64,000 bases of DNA from Desulfuromonadales bacterium (lineage in GTDB: Bacteria; Desulfobacterota; Desulfuromonadia; Desulfuromonadales; BM103): contig JAQYVZ010000013.1 in NCBI GenBank assembly GCA_030145205.1, positions 1 through 64,000 on the forward strand. Reading direction: 5' to 3'. Made by a program: the position numbers and the translations under genes. This document shows positions 34,326 to 43,256 of the stretch, in pieces (position 1 is the first letter of the stretch; every line of letters begins with the position of its first letter). The notes under the pieces are model-generated. The model saw only the letters and a list, made by a program, of their open reading frames with translations. It ran no database searches and had not been told where the DNA came from.

Positions 34326-35369
34326 TTAACCGACCTCCGCCATGGCAGACAGCGTCCGGGTCATCTCTTCGTCCGTCCCGATGGAGATTCTCAGACCATG
34401 GGCCAGTGCTGGATCGCTGAAGTAGCGAACCAGAATCTGGCGCGAGAACAAGGCATCATAGACCCGCTTGCCGTTACGATCCGGCGGGCTGGCAAACAGG
34501 TAGTTGCCGCCAGACGGCAGGACCTTGTAGCCCAGGTCGGTCAGGCCGGCAGCGAACCGCTCACGCGTGGCACAGATGCGGGCGACGCACTCCTGGAAAT
34601 AGGCCTGGTCTTCGAGCGCTGCGACCAGCGCCACCTGAGCGAGACGATCCAGGTTGTAGTGATCGCGGATCTTGTCGAGCGCGGCAACGATCTCCGGTCG
34701 GGCAATCGCAAAGCCGAGGCGCATGCCGGCTAGGCTGTAACTCTTCGACAGGGTACGGGTGATCACCACATTCGGTTTCTGTCGCACCAGCTCGAGACAG
34801 TTCTGCCCGGCAAAATCGGCATAAGCTTCATCCACCACCAGCAGGCCGCTACAACGATCCGCCAGGGCAGCGACCTCGTCCAGGGACCAGTTCAGGCCGA
34901 GCGGCGCGTTCGGGCTGGTCAGAAAGAACAAGCGCCCTTCGTAACGCTCGGGGAAGTCGAGGATCTCGCCCTCCTCGGTCAAGGGGAAGGTCCGAATTTT
35001 GGCCCCCTGCACTTCAGCCAGGGTGGCATAGTAGGAGTAGGACGGGTGCAGATAAGCGACCTCTTCACCTTCAGCGACACAGGCGCGGATCAGGTTGTTG
35101 AGCAGTTCATCCGAACCGTTCGCCATGATGGTCCATTCCACCGGGTAACCGAACAGGTTGGCCGCCGCGACGCGCCCCGCCTGGCAGGCGGCGTCGGGAT
35201 AGGTGCGCAGGTCGCTGCCGGTTGCTTCACGGATGGCAGCCAGCACAGCAGGCGACGGCGGATACGGATTCTCATTGGTATTCAGTTTGATCCACTGGTC
35301 GGGATTCTCTGGCTGAAAGCCGGGCACGTATCCGGCCATCCCGGCGATATCGTCACGTAAATACTCCAT
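34326..35369 (-). CDS. hisC: Histidinol-phosphate aminotransferase
   Basis: A 347-residue class I/II PLP aminotransferase that converts imidazole acetol-phosphate and glutamate to histidinol phosphate. [14 protein letters not shown] at the N-terminus is the HisC signature; [18 protein letters not shown] (Pro and Asn of the PLP site), VVDEAYADF and [16 protein letters not shown] (Schiff-base lysine) follow. Start 35369 is chosen for the GGAGATGG ribosome site. It is separated from the other his genes and sits with menaquinone genes, so a paralogue acting on aromatic substrates is possible. Confidence 0.93.
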   Translation of the reverse strand: MEYLRDDIAGMAGYVPGFQPENPDQWIKLNTNENPYPPSPAVLAAIREATGSDLRTYPDAACQAGRVAAANLFGYPVEWTIMANGSDELLNNLIRACVAEGEEVAYLHPSYSYYATLAEVQGAKIRTFPLTEEGEILDFPERYEGRLFFLTSPNAPLGLNWSLDEVAALADRCSGLLVVDEAYADFAGQNCLELVRQKPNVVITRTLSKSYSLAGMRLGFAIARPEIVAALDKIRDHYNLDRLAQVALVAALEDQAYFQECVARICATRERFAAGLTDLGYKVLPSGGNYLFASPPDRNGKRVYDALFSRQILVRYFSDPALAHGLRISIGTDEEMTRTLSAMAEVG

Positions 35370-35413
35370 CTTCCATCTCCTGCCGCACAACGTGCCGCGA
35401 TGCTGCACTGGCG

Positions 35414-36478
35414 TTAATACTCTTCCAGAGTCTCATAAGTTGTGGTCCGGCGGACCGGCACAAAACCGGCGTCGCGCACCAGGGCGATGATCTCCTCCTG
35501 GCTCATCCGGAACTTGACCCCGGCGGCAGCGACCACGTTTTCTTCGAGCATGGTTCCACCCAGATCATTGGCACCGAATGAAAGAGCGACCTGGGCCAAA
35601 CCGGCCCCCTGGGTCACCCAGCTGGCCTGGATATTCGGGATATTATCCAGAACCAGTCTCGACAGGGCGAGTACTTTCAGATATTCCACACCGCTGGCCG
35701 TTTCACCGCCCAACTCAGTGTTCGCCGGCTGATAAGACCAGGGGATAAAAGCGGTGAAGCCGCCCGTCTCTGCCTGAATCTCACGAATCCGGAACAGGTG
35801 TTCGACCACATCCTCCGCCTTTTCGCCGACGCCGAACATCATGGTTGCTGTCGTCGGCATGCCGAGACGATGCGCCGCCTGCATGACATCCGCCCAGGCA
35901 CGCCAGCCGATCTTGTTTGGCGAGATCCCCTGGCGGACTTCGTCGACCAGGATTTCCGCACCACCGCCCGGCAGCGAATCCAGTCCGGCCTGATGCAGGC
36001 GAAGCAGCGCCTCTTGCATACTCAACCCGGACAAACGCCCGATCTGGACGATTTCCGCCGGCGAAAGGGAATGAACCTGTACCGTGGGAAAGCGCTGCTT
36101 GATCTGCCGGAACAGGTCTTCAAACCAATCAACCTGCAGGTCGGGATGAATCCCGCCCTGCATCAGCAATTGTGTACCGCCATGGTCAACCAGTTCCTCG
36201 ATTTTCCCGAAGATCTCCTCATAACTGAGCAGATAGGCGTCAGTATCCTCCGAATCCCGGTAAAAAGCGCAGAAACGACACTTGCTGGTACAGATGTTGG
36301 TGTAGTTGACATTCCGGTCGACGACGAAGGAGACACTCCGTTCCGGGTGAAACCGCTGCCGGACAGCGGCAGCCATCTGACCGACCGGAATCAGCTCTGC
36401 CTCCGTCAGCAAAAACAGCGCGTCTTCCCGAGTCAAACCCTCTCCCCGACCGATTTTCAGGGTAATCTCTGTCAACAT
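35414..36478 (-). CDS. mqnC: Cyclic dehypoxanthinyl futalosine synthase MqnC
   Basis: A radical SAM enzyme of the futalosine route to menaquinone. The 354-residue protein carries CTSKCRFC (CX3CX2C), the preceding NVNYTNI strand and the family motifs [28 protein letters not shown] and [15 protein letters not shown] that separate MqnC from MqnE. It follows mqnE by 3 bp, so the two are co-translated. Confidence 0.95.
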   Translation of the reverse strand: MLTEITLKIGRGEGLTREDALFLLTEAELIPVGQMAAAVRQRFHPERSVSFVVDRNVNYTNICTSKCRFCAFYRDSEDTDAYLLSYEEIFGKIEELVDHGGTQLLMQGGIHPDLQVDWFEDLFRQIKQRFPTVQVHSLSPAEIVQIGRLSGLSMQEALLRLHQAGLDSLPGGGAEILVDEVRQGISPNKIGWRAWADVMQAAHRLGMPTTATMMFGVGEKAEDVVEHLFRIREIQAETGGFTAFIPWSYQPANTELGGETASGVEYLKVLALSRLVLDNIPNIQASWVTQGAGLAQVALSFGANDLGGTMLEENVVAAAGVKFRMSQEEIIALVRDAGFVPVRRTTTYETLEEY

Positions 36479-36481
36479 CTC

Positions 36482-37561
36482 TCAGTAGCTCCGCACGACC
36501 TGATAGAGCGTGTCCCGCTCCACCGGCACCCGACCTGCCTTGCGAATCTGTTCGATCAGCTGTGTCTTGCTGAGCGCCTGCGGCGAATCGGCTCCGGCCT
36601 CGTGGCCGATCTTCTCTTCGACCACAGTCCCGTCCAGGTCGTTGACACCGAAGCAGAGCGAGACCTGCGCTACTTTCAGTCCAAGCATGATCCAGTACGC
36701 CTTGATGTGCTGGAAGTTGTCCAGGTAGAGGCGACTGATTGCCAGGGTCTTCAGGGCATCGACCCCGCCGACGCCCCTCGCTTCCGGCACCCGCGTGTTG
36801 TCCGGCTGAAAAGCGAGCGGAATAAACGCCTGGAAGCCACCAGTCCGATCCTGCAGGGCCCGCAGCTGGGCCAGGTGGTCCACCCGGTCGGCAGCACGTT
36901 CGACATGCCCGAACAACATGGTGGCGTTAGTTTTGACTCCGGCCCGGTGAACCGTCTCGATCACCTCCAACCAGCGCTGGCCGGAGATCTTTTCCGGACA
37001 GATGCGGTTGCGGACTTCCGGGTTGAGAATCTCCGCACCGCCACCCGGCATGGAATCGAGTCCCGCCTCCTTCATGGCTTCGATCACATCAGCATCCGAC
37101 AGCCCTGCCAGCCCAGCGAAATAGTCGATTTCGACGGCGGTAAATGCCTTAATGTGCAACTCCGGGCAGGCGGCCTTGATCGCAGCCAGCATCTCCAGAT
37201 AAAAGTCGAATGGCAGGTCGGGATGCAGGCCGCCCACCATGTGAATCTCGGTGGCCCCTGCGTCACGGGCCTCGGTTGCTTTTGTCAGGATCTCATTGAG
37301 CGCCATGGTGTAGACGCCATCTTCGCCCCGATCGCGGCTGAACGCGCAAAAGGTACAGCGGTTCACGCAGAGGTTCGTGTAGTTGATGTGTCGATTGACG
37401 TTGAAGTAGACCGTGTCGCCATTCTTGCGGTGGTTTGCCAGGGCAGCCAGTTCACCAATACCGAGCAGGTCGTTGCTGGCAAACATCTCCAGGGCGTCGT
37501 CATCACTCAGACGCATGTCGTCAAGGACCTTGCGTCGTATTCTGTTCATTAAGGATGTCAT
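36482..37561 (-). CDS. mqnE: Aminofutalosine synthase MqnE
   Basis: This radical SAM enzyme joins 3-[(1-carboxyvinyl)oxy]benzoate to the SAM-derived radical, the first radical step of the futalosine pathway. It contains NRHINYTNLCVNRCTFC with the CX3CX2C cluster site, HMVGGLHPDLPFDFYLEML and [14 protein letters not shown]. The start is uncertain: 37561 and 37549 (ATG) and 37594 (GTG) are in frame and none has a strong ribosome site; 37561 lies 17 bp after the ubiX stop. Length 359 fits the family. Confidence 0.93.
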   Translation of the reverse strand: MTSLMNRIRRKVLDDMRLSDDDALEMFASNDLLGIGELAALANHRKNGDTVYFNVNRHINYTNLCVNRCTFCAFSRDRGEDGVYTMALNEILTKATEARDAGATEIHMVGGLHPDLPFDFYLEMLAAIKAACPELHIKAFTAVEIDYFAGLAGLSDADVIEAMKEAGLDSMPGGGAEILNPEVRNRICPEKISGQRWLEVIETVHRAGVKTNATMLFGHVERAADRVDHLAQLRALQDRTGGFQAFIPLAFQPDNTRVPEARGVGGVDALKTLAISRLYLDNFQHIKAYWIMLGLKVAQVSLCFGVNDLDGTVVEEKIGHEAGADSPQALSKTQLIEQIRKAGRVPVERDTLYQVVRSY

Positions 37562-37578
37562 CGTTTGAATGTCTGTGT

Positions 37579-38205
37579 TTACTTGCCTTCCCACGGCTTG
37601 AATAACCGGTGGGAGACATCAAGTTGGTCGAGAATCTTACCGACCACGAAATCAGTAAGCGCGTCAAGGCTGTCCGGCTTATGGTAGAAACCGGGCATGG
37701 CCGGCAGAATGGTCGCCCCGGCGTTCGCCAGGCGCAGCAGGTTTTCAAGATGTATCACGCTCAGCGGCGTTTCGCGCGGCACCAGCAGTAATGGCCGTTT
37801 TTCCTTGAGCATGACATCGGCGGCACGCTCCAGCAGATTCCCACTTAAACCGGCAGCAATCCGCCCGACGGTTCCCATTGAGCACGGGGCAATCACAACG
37901 GCCTGCGGCGCCGCCGAACCACTGGCGATAGAGGCTTCGATATCGTCAATATCCAGACTGGCGATCGCCGTACTGGAAAAGTGTTTCTGCAACAGCAGCG
38001 TCTCATCCTGCGAACCAGCGGGCCAGTCCAGTTCCAGTTCATGCCGCAGGACACGTCGGCCGGCAGCCGTCAAGATCAGGCTGACCTGGCTGCCGCTTTC
38101 CAGCAAGGCATGCACCAGTCTGACCCCATAGACGCTGCCGGAGGCCCCGGTGATCCCGACAGCAATTCTGTCAGGCTGACGTTCGCTCATCATAGCCCCA
38201 CTCAT
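37579..38205 (-). CDS. ubiX: Flavin prenyltransferase UbiX
   Basis: UbiX makes prenylated FMN for UbiD-type decarboxylases. The 208-residue protein shows VGITGASGSVYGVRLVHAL, the phosphate-site VIAPCSMGTVGRIAAGLSGNLLERAADV and the C-terminal LVPRETPLSVIHLENLLRLANAGATILPAMPGFY, all diagnostic. Its ATG overlaps the ubiA stop (ATGA). Two further in-frame ATGs at 38193 and 38190 have a better GTGGGG ribosome site. Placement between ubiA and mqnE links it to the decarboxylation step of menaquinone synthesis by the futalosine route. Confidence 0.95.
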   Translation of the reverse strand: MSGAMMSERQPDRIAVGITGASGSVYGVRLVHALLESGSQVSLILTAAGRRVLRHELELDWPAGSQDETLLLQKHFSSTAIASLDIDDIEASIASGSAAPQAVVIAPCSMGTVGRIAAGLSGNLLERAADVMLKEKRPLLLVPRETPLSVIHLENLLRLANAGATILPAMPGFYHKPDSLDALTDFVVGKILDQLDVSHRLFKPWEGK

Positions 38206-39089
38206 ATCAGCGCATCGGCAAGAGTGAACAGAAAGATGGTTACACTGATGTAGCCGTTCATATTAAAAAACGCTGCATCCAGCTTTGACAGGTCGTCAGC
38301 ACGAACCAGCATATGTTCATAGACCAGCATGGCGCTAACAACCAGCAACCCGACCAGATAAATCCAGCCAAGTCCTGGCATGAACAACAGGTTAAACAGC
38401 AGCACCATCATCCCGACATGGAAGAAACGGACCATAACGATCGCTTTTTCGACACCCACACGCACCGGGATCGAGTGCAACCCTTGCGACCGGTCAAATT
38501 CAACATCCTGCAGGGAATAAAAGATATCAAATCCTGACACCCACAGCAGCACAGCCACCGCCAGGCCGATGGCCGGCCAGCCGATGTTACCGCGCAGCGC
38601 AATCCAGGCCCCCAGCGGCGCAGCCGCCAGGCAGAGGCCCAACACAATATGCGCCAATGAGGTAAACCGCTTGCAGAAACTGTACAGAACAAGAAAACCT
38701 ACCGCAATCGGTGAAAGGCTCAGACAAAGCGGATTCAACATCCACGCGGAGAAGAGCAGCATGGCCAACGCGCCGCCGACCAACCCCCAGGCTTCCACAT
38801 AGCTGACTTTGCCCGCCGGAATATGCCGTTCGGCGGTTCGCGGATTCTGCGCATCAATCCGCGCGTCAATGATCCGGTTCAGACCCATGGCAACGGTTCT
38901 CGCACCGGCCATCGCCATACAGATCCAGAAGACCTGTCCGAACGTTGGCGGTCGATTGTTTGCGAGCGATGCCAACACGGCACCCATCAATGCAAACGGG
39001 AGCGCGAACACCGTATGGGAGAATTTGATCATCTCCAACAGGGTGGCGAACTTGGTCCAGTAGACGTTATCAAACTGCTTAATCACCAT
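38202..39089 (-). CDS. UbiA-family prenyltransferase (MqnP-like)
   Basis: A 295-residue polytopic enzyme that prenylates an aromatic acid. The two Asp-rich, Mg-diphosphate-binding motifs are NRIIDARIDAQNPRTAERHIPAG and DIFYSLQDVEFDRSQGL; about eight membrane helices are predicted. Beside mqnE, mqnC and ubiX it most likely attaches the polyprenyl chain to 1,4-dihydroxy-6-naphthoate (the MqnP role) rather than 4-hydroxybenzoate. Start 39089 has AGGTGA 5 bp upstream; the frame could begin with a GTG at 39098. Confidence 0.93.
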   Translation of the reverse strand: MVIKQFDNVYWTKFATLLEMIKFSHTVFALPFALMGAVLASLANNRPPTFGQVFWICMAMAGARTVAMGLNRIIDARIDAQNPRTAERHIPAGKVSYVEAWGLVGGALAMLLFSAWMLNPLCLSLSPIAVGFLVLYSFCKRFTSLAHIVLGLCLAAAPLGAWIALRGNIGWPAIGLAVAVLLWVSGFDIFYSLQDVEFDRSQGLHSIPVRVGVEKAIVMVRFFHVGMMVLLFNLLFMPGLGWIYLVGLLVVSAMLVYEHMLVRADDLSKLDAAFFNMNGYISVTIFLFTLADALI

Positions 39090-39208
39090 CTGCGTCACCT
39101 GTATCAGCCGTCAGAATGGAACGTTATCTTGATCTGAAGTTCAGCATCATACTATGTCGGCACTTCTGCGACAACCGGCCTATGTCCATCACCCGGTTGA
39201 TCTTGCCT

Positions 39209-40027
39209 TCAGCCCAGGTCAAATGAAGCCCAGACCGGAGCATGGTCTGACGGTTTTTCCATCGCGCGCACGTCGTAGTCAATACCCGATCCAGTGCAGC
39301 GCAGCGCGAGCGGCAACGAACCAAGAATCAGATCAATCCGCAAGCCCCGCTTCGGATCACGATCAAAGCCGCGGCTCCGATAATCAAACCAGCTAAAGTG
39401 GTCATCAGCGTCTGGATTAACCTGGCGGTAGCAGTCGACGAGCAGCTTATTCATCAAGGCGTCAAGCCATTCGCGCTCTTCCGGTAAAAAACTGCACTTG
39501 CCAGAGCGCAACCAGCGTCGGGCATTGTCGGCTCCAATACCAATGTCATTCTCTGCAGGAGCGACATTCATATCACCGACCACAGCGACCCAGTCATAGG
39601 CCTGTACCTCACACGCGAGATAATCGGTAAGGTCTGCATAAAACTTTTCTTTATTCGGGAACTTGACTGGATGGCTTCGGCTCTCTCCCTGCGGGAAATA
39701 TCCGTTGACCAGGTGAAGCTGTTTTCCATCCGTCAGCTCATAGGTCGTCATCAACATGCGCCGTTGTGCATCCGCAGGCTCACCGACAAAACCCTTCTGC
39801 ACCTTGCAGGCCGGCAGGCGACTCAAAGTGGCCACACCATAATGCGTCTTCTGACCGTGCCAAACAGCATGATAACCCAGAGCTTCAATGGCAGCCTCGG
39901 GAAATTCAACATCCGCCACTTTGGTTTCCTGCAAAGCAATGAAGTCTGGTGCATGCCGCTCAATCACGGCCTCAAGCTGATGCAGACGCGCCCGGACGCT
40001 GTTGACATTGAATGTCATAATTTTCAT
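39209..40027 (-). CDS. xthA: Exodeoxyribonuclease III
   Basis: An AP endonuclease and 3'-5' exonuclease of 272 residues. Conserved motifs are MKIMTFNVNSVRARL, FIALQETKV (catalytic Glu), GYFPQGE, VGDMNVAPAENDIG and the C-terminal SDHAPV with catalytic His; DYRSRGFDRDPKRGLRIDLIL is typical of XthA. The ATG at 40027 follows GGAGGT at 12 bp; the longer frame to 40102 overlaps the nuo terminator. Single gene between nuo and the menaquinone genes. Confidence 0.95.
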   Translation of the reverse strand: MKIMTFNVNSVRARLHQLEAVIERHAPDFIALQETKVADVEFPEAAIEALGYHAVWHGQKTHYGVATLSRLPACKVQKGFVGEPADAQRRMLMTTYELTDGKQLHLVNGYFPQGESRSHPVKFPNKEKFYADLTDYLACEVQAYDWVAVVGDMNVAPAENDIGIGADNARRWLRSGKCSFLPEEREWLDALMNKLLVDCYRQVNPDADDHFSWFDYRSRGFDRDPKRGLRIDLILGSLPLALRCTGSGIDYDVRAMEKPSDHAPVWASFDLG

Positions 40028-40104
40028 GCTGACAGCACCTCCGGTCGACCTAACAAGATGTCGTTCAAGGCAAATCATACGTCGACTTTTTCCAGCCGCC
40101 AAAC

Positions 40105-40135
40105 AAAAAAGCCCCCGGACAATGCCGGGGGCTTG
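40105..40135 (-). terminator. Terminator of the nuo operon
   Basis: On the minus strand AAGCCCCCGG and CCGGGGGCTT form a 10-bp stem with a six-base loop followed by TTTTTTG, 19 bp after the nuoN stop codon. Confidence 0.9.
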
Positions 40136-40153
40136 AAGTTCAACAGAGGACGC

Positions 40154-41614
40154 TTAGAAAATCGCTAACCGCGCCAGGTCCATGACTGCCCCGGGGATGA
40201 TGCCGAGATAGAAAATGCCGACCAGGGCGATAACAATCGAAACGACCACGCTCACCGGAACCTTGACCCAGGAGTAATCCTCTTCCGCCTCACGGAAGTA
40301 CATGTAGACCATCACGCGCAGGTAGTAGTAGAGGGAGACTGCAGAGTTCAGCACACCGATGATGGCCAACCAGATGTAGCCCGCCTTAACGGCGCCGGCG
40401 AAGATGTAGAACTTACCGGCGAAACCGGCTGTCGGCGGGATACCCATCAATGAGAAGAGACAGATGGTAAATGCCACACCGAGCAGAGGCCGCTTGTATC
40501 CGAAGCCAGATAGGCCTTCAAGGGTCAGGTTCTCTTCACCCTTCTTGCCGGCAAGCACAAGAATGGCAAAAGCACCGATATTCATGAAGGTGTAGGCCAG
40601 CATGTAGAACAGAATGGCAGAGTAGCCAATCTCATTCGCGGCAACCATACCGACCAGGGCGTAACCGGCGTGGGCGATCGAGGAGTAAGCGAGCATCCGC
40701 TTGACATTGGTCTGGGAGATCGCGATCACGTTACCGATGATCATGGTCAAAACTGCCAGAGCCCACAGGACAGCCGTCCACTCCGGCTTCAAGCTGAAGA
40801 AGCAGTATTCCATGATCCGCAGGAATGCAGCAAAAGCAGCTGCCTTGGGACCGGCGCTCATGAACGCAGTAATCGGCGTCGGAGCCCCTTCGTAGACGTC
40901 AGGTGTCCACATGTGGAAAGGTGCGGCAGCAATCTTGAAGAGGAAACCGATGCTAAGCAGCATGATACCGGCCAGCGTCATTGGGTTGCTGAGCAGCGAC
41001 GGGTGAGCATTCAGGAAGACCCCGATTTCGCTGAGGCGGGTCGAACCGGTCACACCGTAGATAAGAGCGATACCGTAGAGCAGGAAGCCGGTGGAGAAGG
41101 CGCCGAGCAGGAAGTACTTGAGACCCGCCTCGTTAGAGCGCACATCGCCGCGGAAGAAGCCCGCCAACACGTAGAGACTGATCGACATCACCTCGAGGCC
41201 GAGGAAAATCGTCATCATGTCCGTGCCGGAAGCCATCCACATGGCACCTGCTGTCGTGAACAGAATCAGCGGGTAATATTCACCAATCGGGTAGCCCTCG
41301 CGGCGAATGTAATCATCCGACATCAGGATGGTCATCGCAGCAGCGATCAGGAAGGTGACATTAAAGAAGGTGGCAAAATTATCCAGAGCCACGGCATCAG
41401 AGAAGCCGTACTGCGGACTGCCCCAGCCGGAAATCACCGAGAAGGCCGTGACAGCCAAACCGATCAGGCTGATCCACATAGCAGGCTTAGTCGCTCCGCG
41501 TGGCAGGAAGGCATTGATCAGCAATAGGCCCATGGCAAAGCAGACCAGGATGATCGACGGCATAATGGCCCACATGTTGACATTATTTAGGGCAGTTTGA
41601 ACCAGGTTTTCCAT
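40154..41614 (-). CDS. nuoN: NADH-quinone oxidoreductase subunit N
   Basis: Antiporter-like membrane subunit of complex I and last gene of the operon. The 486-residue protein has about 14 helices, the helix-interrupting region PFHMWTPDVYEGAPTPITAFMSAGPKAAAFA, a proton-channel Glu in LGLEVMSISLYVLAGFFR, and lysines of the channel. It lies 33 bp after nuoM and is followed by a strong terminator. Confidence 0.97.
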   Translation of the reverse strand: MENLVQTALNNVNMWAIMPSIILVCFAMGLLLINAFLPRGATKPAMWISLIGLAVTAFSVISGWGSPQYGFSDAVALDNFATFFNVTFLIAAAMTILMSDDYIRREGYPIGEYYPLILFTTAGAMWMASGTDMMTIFLGLEVMSISLYVLAGFFRGDVRSNEAGLKYFLLGAFSTGFLLYGIALIYGVTGSTRLSEIGVFLNAHPSLLSNPMTLAGIMLLSIGFLFKIAAAPFHMWTPDVYEGAPTPITAFMSAGPKAAAFAAFLRIMEYCFFSLKPEWTAVLWALAVLTMIIGNVIAISQTNVKRMLAYSSIAHAGYALVGMVAANEIGYSAILFYMLAYTFMNIGAFAILVLAGKKGEENLTLEGLSGFGYKRPLLGVAFTICLFSLMGIPPTAGFAGKFYIFAGAVKAGYIWLAIIGVLNSAVSLYYYLRVMVYMYFREAEEDYSWVKVPVSVVVSIVIALVGIFYLGIIPGAVMDLARLAIF

Positions 41615-41647
41615 TTAATGGCTCCTCAGACGCGATGAAATCTATGT

Positions 41648-43216
41648 TTAATCGTTGACCACAATCTTAATAGGGGCTTGCTCAACCTCTTCAACCATCA
41701 TGGCCACCTGCTGCTTGGCCTTGACCTGATCGATCAGGTTCTCAAGCGAGGGGTTCATCTTCTCGAAGAAGGTGTTCGGGTAAATACCGATCCAGAAGAC
41801 GAACAGCAGCAGCGGCAGCATAATCACGATTTCCCTGGCGTTCAGGTCTTTCAGGGTTTCGTTCGCCGGGTTCTTCAGTTTACCGACCATCACGCGCTGG
41901 TACATCCAGAGCATGTAGACTGCCGCAAAGATAACGCCGGTGGTGGCGATAACCGCGAACCAGCGCAGCTCACTCTCAAAGGCGCCAACCAGGATCAGGA
42001 ATTCGCCGACGAAACCGTTGGTGCCGGGCAGGCCGATCGAAGAAAGGGTAATAATCAGGAAGATGGTTGCAAAGATCGGCATCTTCTTGGCGATACCGCC
42101 GAACTCAACGATCAAGCGCGTATGACGGCGCTCGTAAATGAAACCGACGATAAGGAAGAGTGCGCCAGTTGAAATACCGTGGTTGATCATCTGCAGCATA
42201 CCGCCGGAGAGGCCCTGCAGGTTCATGGCAAACACACCAAGCATAACAAAGCCAAGGTGCGAAACCGATGAGTAGGCGACCAGCTTCTTGACGTCCTCCT
42301 GCATCATGGCAACCAAAGCACCGTAGATGATACCAATCACGCACAGGGTCGCGAGGAACGGCGTATAAGTCTGGGTTGCTTCCGGGAAGAGCGGGATAGC
42401 AAAACGGACATAACCGTAAGTACCCATCTTCAAGAGGATTGCGGCCAAGATAACGGAACCGGCCGTCGGCGCCTCGGTATGTGCATCCGGCAACCAGGTG
42501 TGCACCGGGAACATCGGAACCTTGATCGCGAAGCTGAAAGCGAATGCGAGGAACAACCAGTTCTGCAAGTTACCCGGAATATCCAGGTTGTAAAAGTGCG
42601 CGACGCTAAAACCGTTCTCAAACGGTACGCCCACCTTCACCGAGAAGTAATAGACATAAATGATGGCCACCAGCATCAGCAGGGAGCCGACAGCCGTAAA
42701 GAGGAAAAACTTGACCGATGCGTAGATACGGTTCTTGCCACCCCAGATACCGATCATGAAGTACATCGGGATCAGCATCAGTTCCCAGAAGATGTAGAAC
42801 AGGAAGAGGTCGAGGGAGATAAAAGCACCAAGCATTGCGGTTTCGAGCAGCAGAGCAAGCGCCATGAAGGCCTTGGTATACTTATCGATAGCTTGCCAGG
42901 TGGACAGGATCGCGATCGGCATGATGAACGTGGTCAGCAGGACCAGCCAGAGGCTGATGCCGTCTACACCAACATTGTAGTTCATCTGGAAGTAATCGCC
43001 GATACTGATCCAGCGGGCAAACTCAGTGTATTGCATAGCCGCCGACGTCTTGAAGACATCGTCGAATGCAAGCGGCAGACTGATGAAAAAGGTGATGATC
43101 GTAACGACCAGAGTCACCGACTTGATCAGGCGATCCGCTTCCCTGGGCAGGAAAAGTACGACTATCATCCCTACCAGCGGGAAAAACGTCATCAGGCTAA
43201 GAAGATTGTCACTCAT
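41648..43216 (-). CDS. nuoM: NADH-quinone oxidoreductase subunit M
   Basis: Antiporter-like proton-pumping subunit of complex I, 522 residues. It contains FYIFWELMLIPMYFMIGIWGGKNRIYA with the essential Glu, KVPMFPVHTWLPDAHTEAPTAGSVILA, and KLVAYSSVSHLGFVMLG. Homologous to nuoL and nuoN on either side in the same transcript. Confidence 0.97.
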   Translation of the reverse strand: MSDNLLSLMTFFPLVGMIVVLFLPREADRLIKSVTLVVTIITFFISLPLAFDDVFKTSAAMQYTEFARWISIGDYFQMNYNVGVDGISLWLVLLTTFIMPIAILSTWQAIDKYTKAFMALALLLETAMLGAFISLDLFLFYIFWELMLIPMYFMIGIWGGKNRIYASVKFFLFTAVGSLLMLVAIIYVYYFSVKVGVPFENGFSVAHFYNLDIPGNLQNWLFLAFAFSFAIKVPMFPVHTWLPDAHTEAPTAGSVILAAILLKMGTYGYVRFAIPLFPEATQTYTPFLATLCVIGIIYGALVAMMQEDVKKLVAYSSVSHLGFVMLGVFAMNLQGLSGGMLQMINHGISTGALFLIVGFIYERRHTRLIVEFGGIAKKMPIFATIFLIITLSSIGLPGTNGFVGEFLILVGAFESELRWFAVIATTGVIFAAVYMLWMYQRVMVGKLKNPANETLKDLNAREIVIMLPLLLFVFWIGIYPNTFFEKMNPSLENLIDQVKAKQQVAMMVEEVEQAPIKIVVND

Positions 43217-43256
43217 GAGGCTGTGCTCCTTATATCAACTCTAAAACGATCTACAT

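Noticed and set aside
35798-37552. 584-codon plus-strand open frame opposite mqnC/mqnE
   Set aside because: Antisense to two clear radical SAM genes, spanning their boundary; no start signal.
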